Shown: positions 6,121-7,371 of the stretch, piece by piece
Layout: every line of letters starts with the position of its first letter
How positions within the stretch are numbered: the first letter of the stretch is position 1
Source: Clostridiales bacterium UBA7011
Lineage (GTDB): Bacteria; Bacillota; Clostridia; Oscillospirales; Butyricicoccaceae
Direction of reading: 5' to 3'
Assembly (NCBI GenBank): GCA_002449635.1
Contig: DJXF01000045.1
Span: 650 to 8,020, forward strand
DNA: 7,371 nt
Program-made: the position numbers and the translations under genes
Notes under the pieces: model-generated
Databases searched by the model: none
The model's input: only the letters and a program-made list of their open reading frames with translations
Told to the model about the DNA's origin: nothing

Positions 6121-6152
6121 AAAAAACACCGCAGGGAACGCTCCCTGCGGTG
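6121..6152 (-). terminator. Intrinsic terminator of ftsH
   Basis: On the minus strand, 7 nt after the ftsH stop, CACCGCAGGGA (6152-6142) pairs perfectly with TCCCTGCGGTG (6137-6127). The 11-bp stem has a 4-nt loop and is followed directly by six Ts (6126-6121). It is a strong Rho-independent terminator that separates ftsH from the amino acid operon. Confidence 0.95.
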
Positions 6153-6159
6153 CCGTCAT

Positions 6160-7371
6160 TTATTCTTCCGGTTTCTCCGAATCGTCGGATTCCGGCGTGT
6201 CCTGCGGCCTGCGCGCATTCTCGCCGAACACCTGCGTCACCGCATCGTCCAGCAGCTTCTGCGTCTTTTCCGCACCGTCCTCCGGTGTGAACGGTCTGGT
6301 CGCTTCGCCGTCGCCCGTGTCCTCCGGCTGCTGCACTTTTTTGCGGTCATCTGCCGCGGTGTGTGCCGCGCCGCTCTCCAGATGGAACATCTGCTCTCCG
6401 CTCTGATGGTCCGGCACCTCTTCGCCGTTGAACATCTTTTCGAACGCCTCGCCGTCCATCGTCTCGTTGCGGATCAGATACTGTGCAACTCTGTTCAGTA
6501 CGTCCATATGGCTGCGCAGCATCTCCTCACACGTTTCATATGCCTCCGTGATAATCCGGCGGATTTCCGCGTCAATTTCCGACGCGATTTCCTCCGAGAA
6601 ATGCTTGGAAGTGGCAAAGTCACGTCCGAGGAAAACCTCCTCCTGACCGGCGCCGTAATTGATCGGGCCGATCCGGTCGCTCATGCCGTAGGTGGTGACC
6701 ATGGCGCGCGCCAGCTGGGTCGCACGCTCGATGTCGTTGGAAGCGCCGGTGGAAATGTCATCCATCGTCAGCTTCTCCGCGACGCGGCCGCCGAGCAGCG
6801 TGACAATCTCCTCCTGCATCTCGTTTTTCGATGCGTAGAATTTGTCCTCCTGCGGCAGGCTCATGGTAAAGCCGCCCGCGCGCCCGCGCGGAACGATCGA
6901 AATCTGATGCACCGGGTCCTGCGTCGGCAGCAGACGGGTGACCACCGCGTGTCCTGCCTCGTGAAAGGCGGTCAGGCTCTTTTCCTTTTCGCTCATGACA
7001 CGGCTCTTCTTCTCCGTGCCCATGATGACCTTGAGGAACGAATCCTCGATGTCCGCCATGCTGATTTTGTCTTTATTGCGGCGCGCCGCGAGCAGCGCAG
7101 CCTCGTTGAGCAGGTTTTCCAGATCGGCTCCGGTAAAGCCCGCAGTGGATTTTGCAATGGAATCAAAGCGAACGTCGGGGGCAAACTGCTTGCCGCGCGC
7201 GTGCACCTTGAGAATGTCCTCGCGTCCCTTCATGTCCGGTGCGCCGACATAGACCTGACGGTCAAAGCGTCCCGGGCGCAGCAGCGCGGGGTCCAGAATA
7301 TCCTGCCGGTTTGTCGCCGCGACGACGATGACGCCTTCATTCGCACCGAAGCCGTCCATTTCGACCAGCAG
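6160..7371 (-). CDS. ftsH: ATP-dependent zinc metalloprotease FtsH, C-terminal 403 residues
   Basis: FtsH is a membrane-anchored AAA+ protease that unfolds and degrades misfolded membrane proteins and short-lived regulators. The frame is open to the right edge (LLVEMDGFG), so the N-terminal membrane segments and the Walker A and B motifs are outside. Visible residues 18-39 form the second region of homology, with the arginine fingers in LLRPGRFDR (Arg32, Arg35). The zinc protease site is HEAGH (137-141), and the third metal ligand is Asp213 in STGASNDIERAT. The protease domain ends near NGEEVP (315-320). It is followed by an 83-residue hydrophilic, largely acidic tail with no recognised domain, ending SEKPEE. 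The site residues are intact, so the enzyme should be active. A terminator lies 7 nt after the TAA stop. In-frame ATG codons near the edge, such as the one at 7359, are internal methionines and not starts. Confidence 0.97.
   Translation of the reverse strand: MLVEMDGFGANEGVIVVAATNRQDILDPALLRPGRFDRQVYVGAPDMKGREDILKVHARGKQFAPDVRFDSIAKSTAGFTGADLENLLNEAALLAARRNKDKISMADIEDSFLKVIMGTEKKSRVMSEKEKSLTAFHEAGHAVVTRLLPTQDPVHQISIVPRGRAGGFTMSLPQEDKFYASKNEMQEEIVTLLGGRVAEKLTMDDISTGASNDIERATQLARAMVTTYGMSDRIGPINYGAGQEEVFLGRDFATSKHFSEEIASEIDAEIRRIITEAYETCEEMLRSHMDVLNRVAQYLIRNETMDGEAFEKMFNGEEVPDHQSGEQMFHLESGAAHTAADDRKKVQQPEDTGDGEATRPFTPEDGAEKTQKLLDDAVTQVFGENARRPQDTPESDDSEKPEE

Overview
The window is a stretch of ordinary bacterial chromosome. 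Every convincing gene lies on the minus strand, so it is read from right to left. The moderately GC-rich coding sequence, AGGAGG-type ribosome binding sites, a UPF0735/PheB-like ACT protein beside homoserine dehydrogenase, and an aspartate kinase with an internal start all point to Bacillota, most likely class Clostridia (an Oscillospirales/Ruminococcaceae-like lineage). The phylum is inferred with good confidence and the family with little. No mobile element, CRISPR array, tRNA or rRNA was seen.

Layout in transcription order. (1) 7371-6160: the C-terminal part of the FtsH membrane protease, closed by a strong intrinsic terminator at 6121-6152. (2) 6026-5916: a good extended -10 promoter and a leader of about 75 nt. 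(3) 5915-2018: four genes of aspartate-family amino acid synthesis. They are a small HTH-plus-ACT protein, homoserine dehydrogenase (hom), homoserine kinase (thrB) and, after a 102-nt gap, aspartate kinase (lysC). A terminator at 1961-1997 ends the block. (4) 2017-1693: a 325-nt gap with the lysC terminator, a second hairpin terminator and the rlmB promoter. (5) 1692-889: rlmB, a 23S rRNA 2'-O-methyltransferase. It overlaps by 8 nt the start of an acidic, low-complexity protein of unknown function that runs off the left edge (896-1).

LysC makes aspartyl phosphate, Hom makes homoserine, and ThrB makes O-phosphohomoserine for threonine synthesis. Aspartate-semialdehyde dehydrogenase (asd) and threonine synthase (thrC) are not in the window. 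LysC carries two ACT domains. The end of Hom is short and lacks a recognisable ACT motif, while a free-standing ACT protein is the first gene of the operon.

No new multi-gene system was found. The points most worth a second look are an in-frame GTG start with an ideal Shine-Dalgarno inside lysC (probable separate beta subunit), the degenerate Hom tail next to the ACT protein, alternative leader pairings around the first ribosome binding site, and the repeated basic/aromatic motif in the acidic protein.
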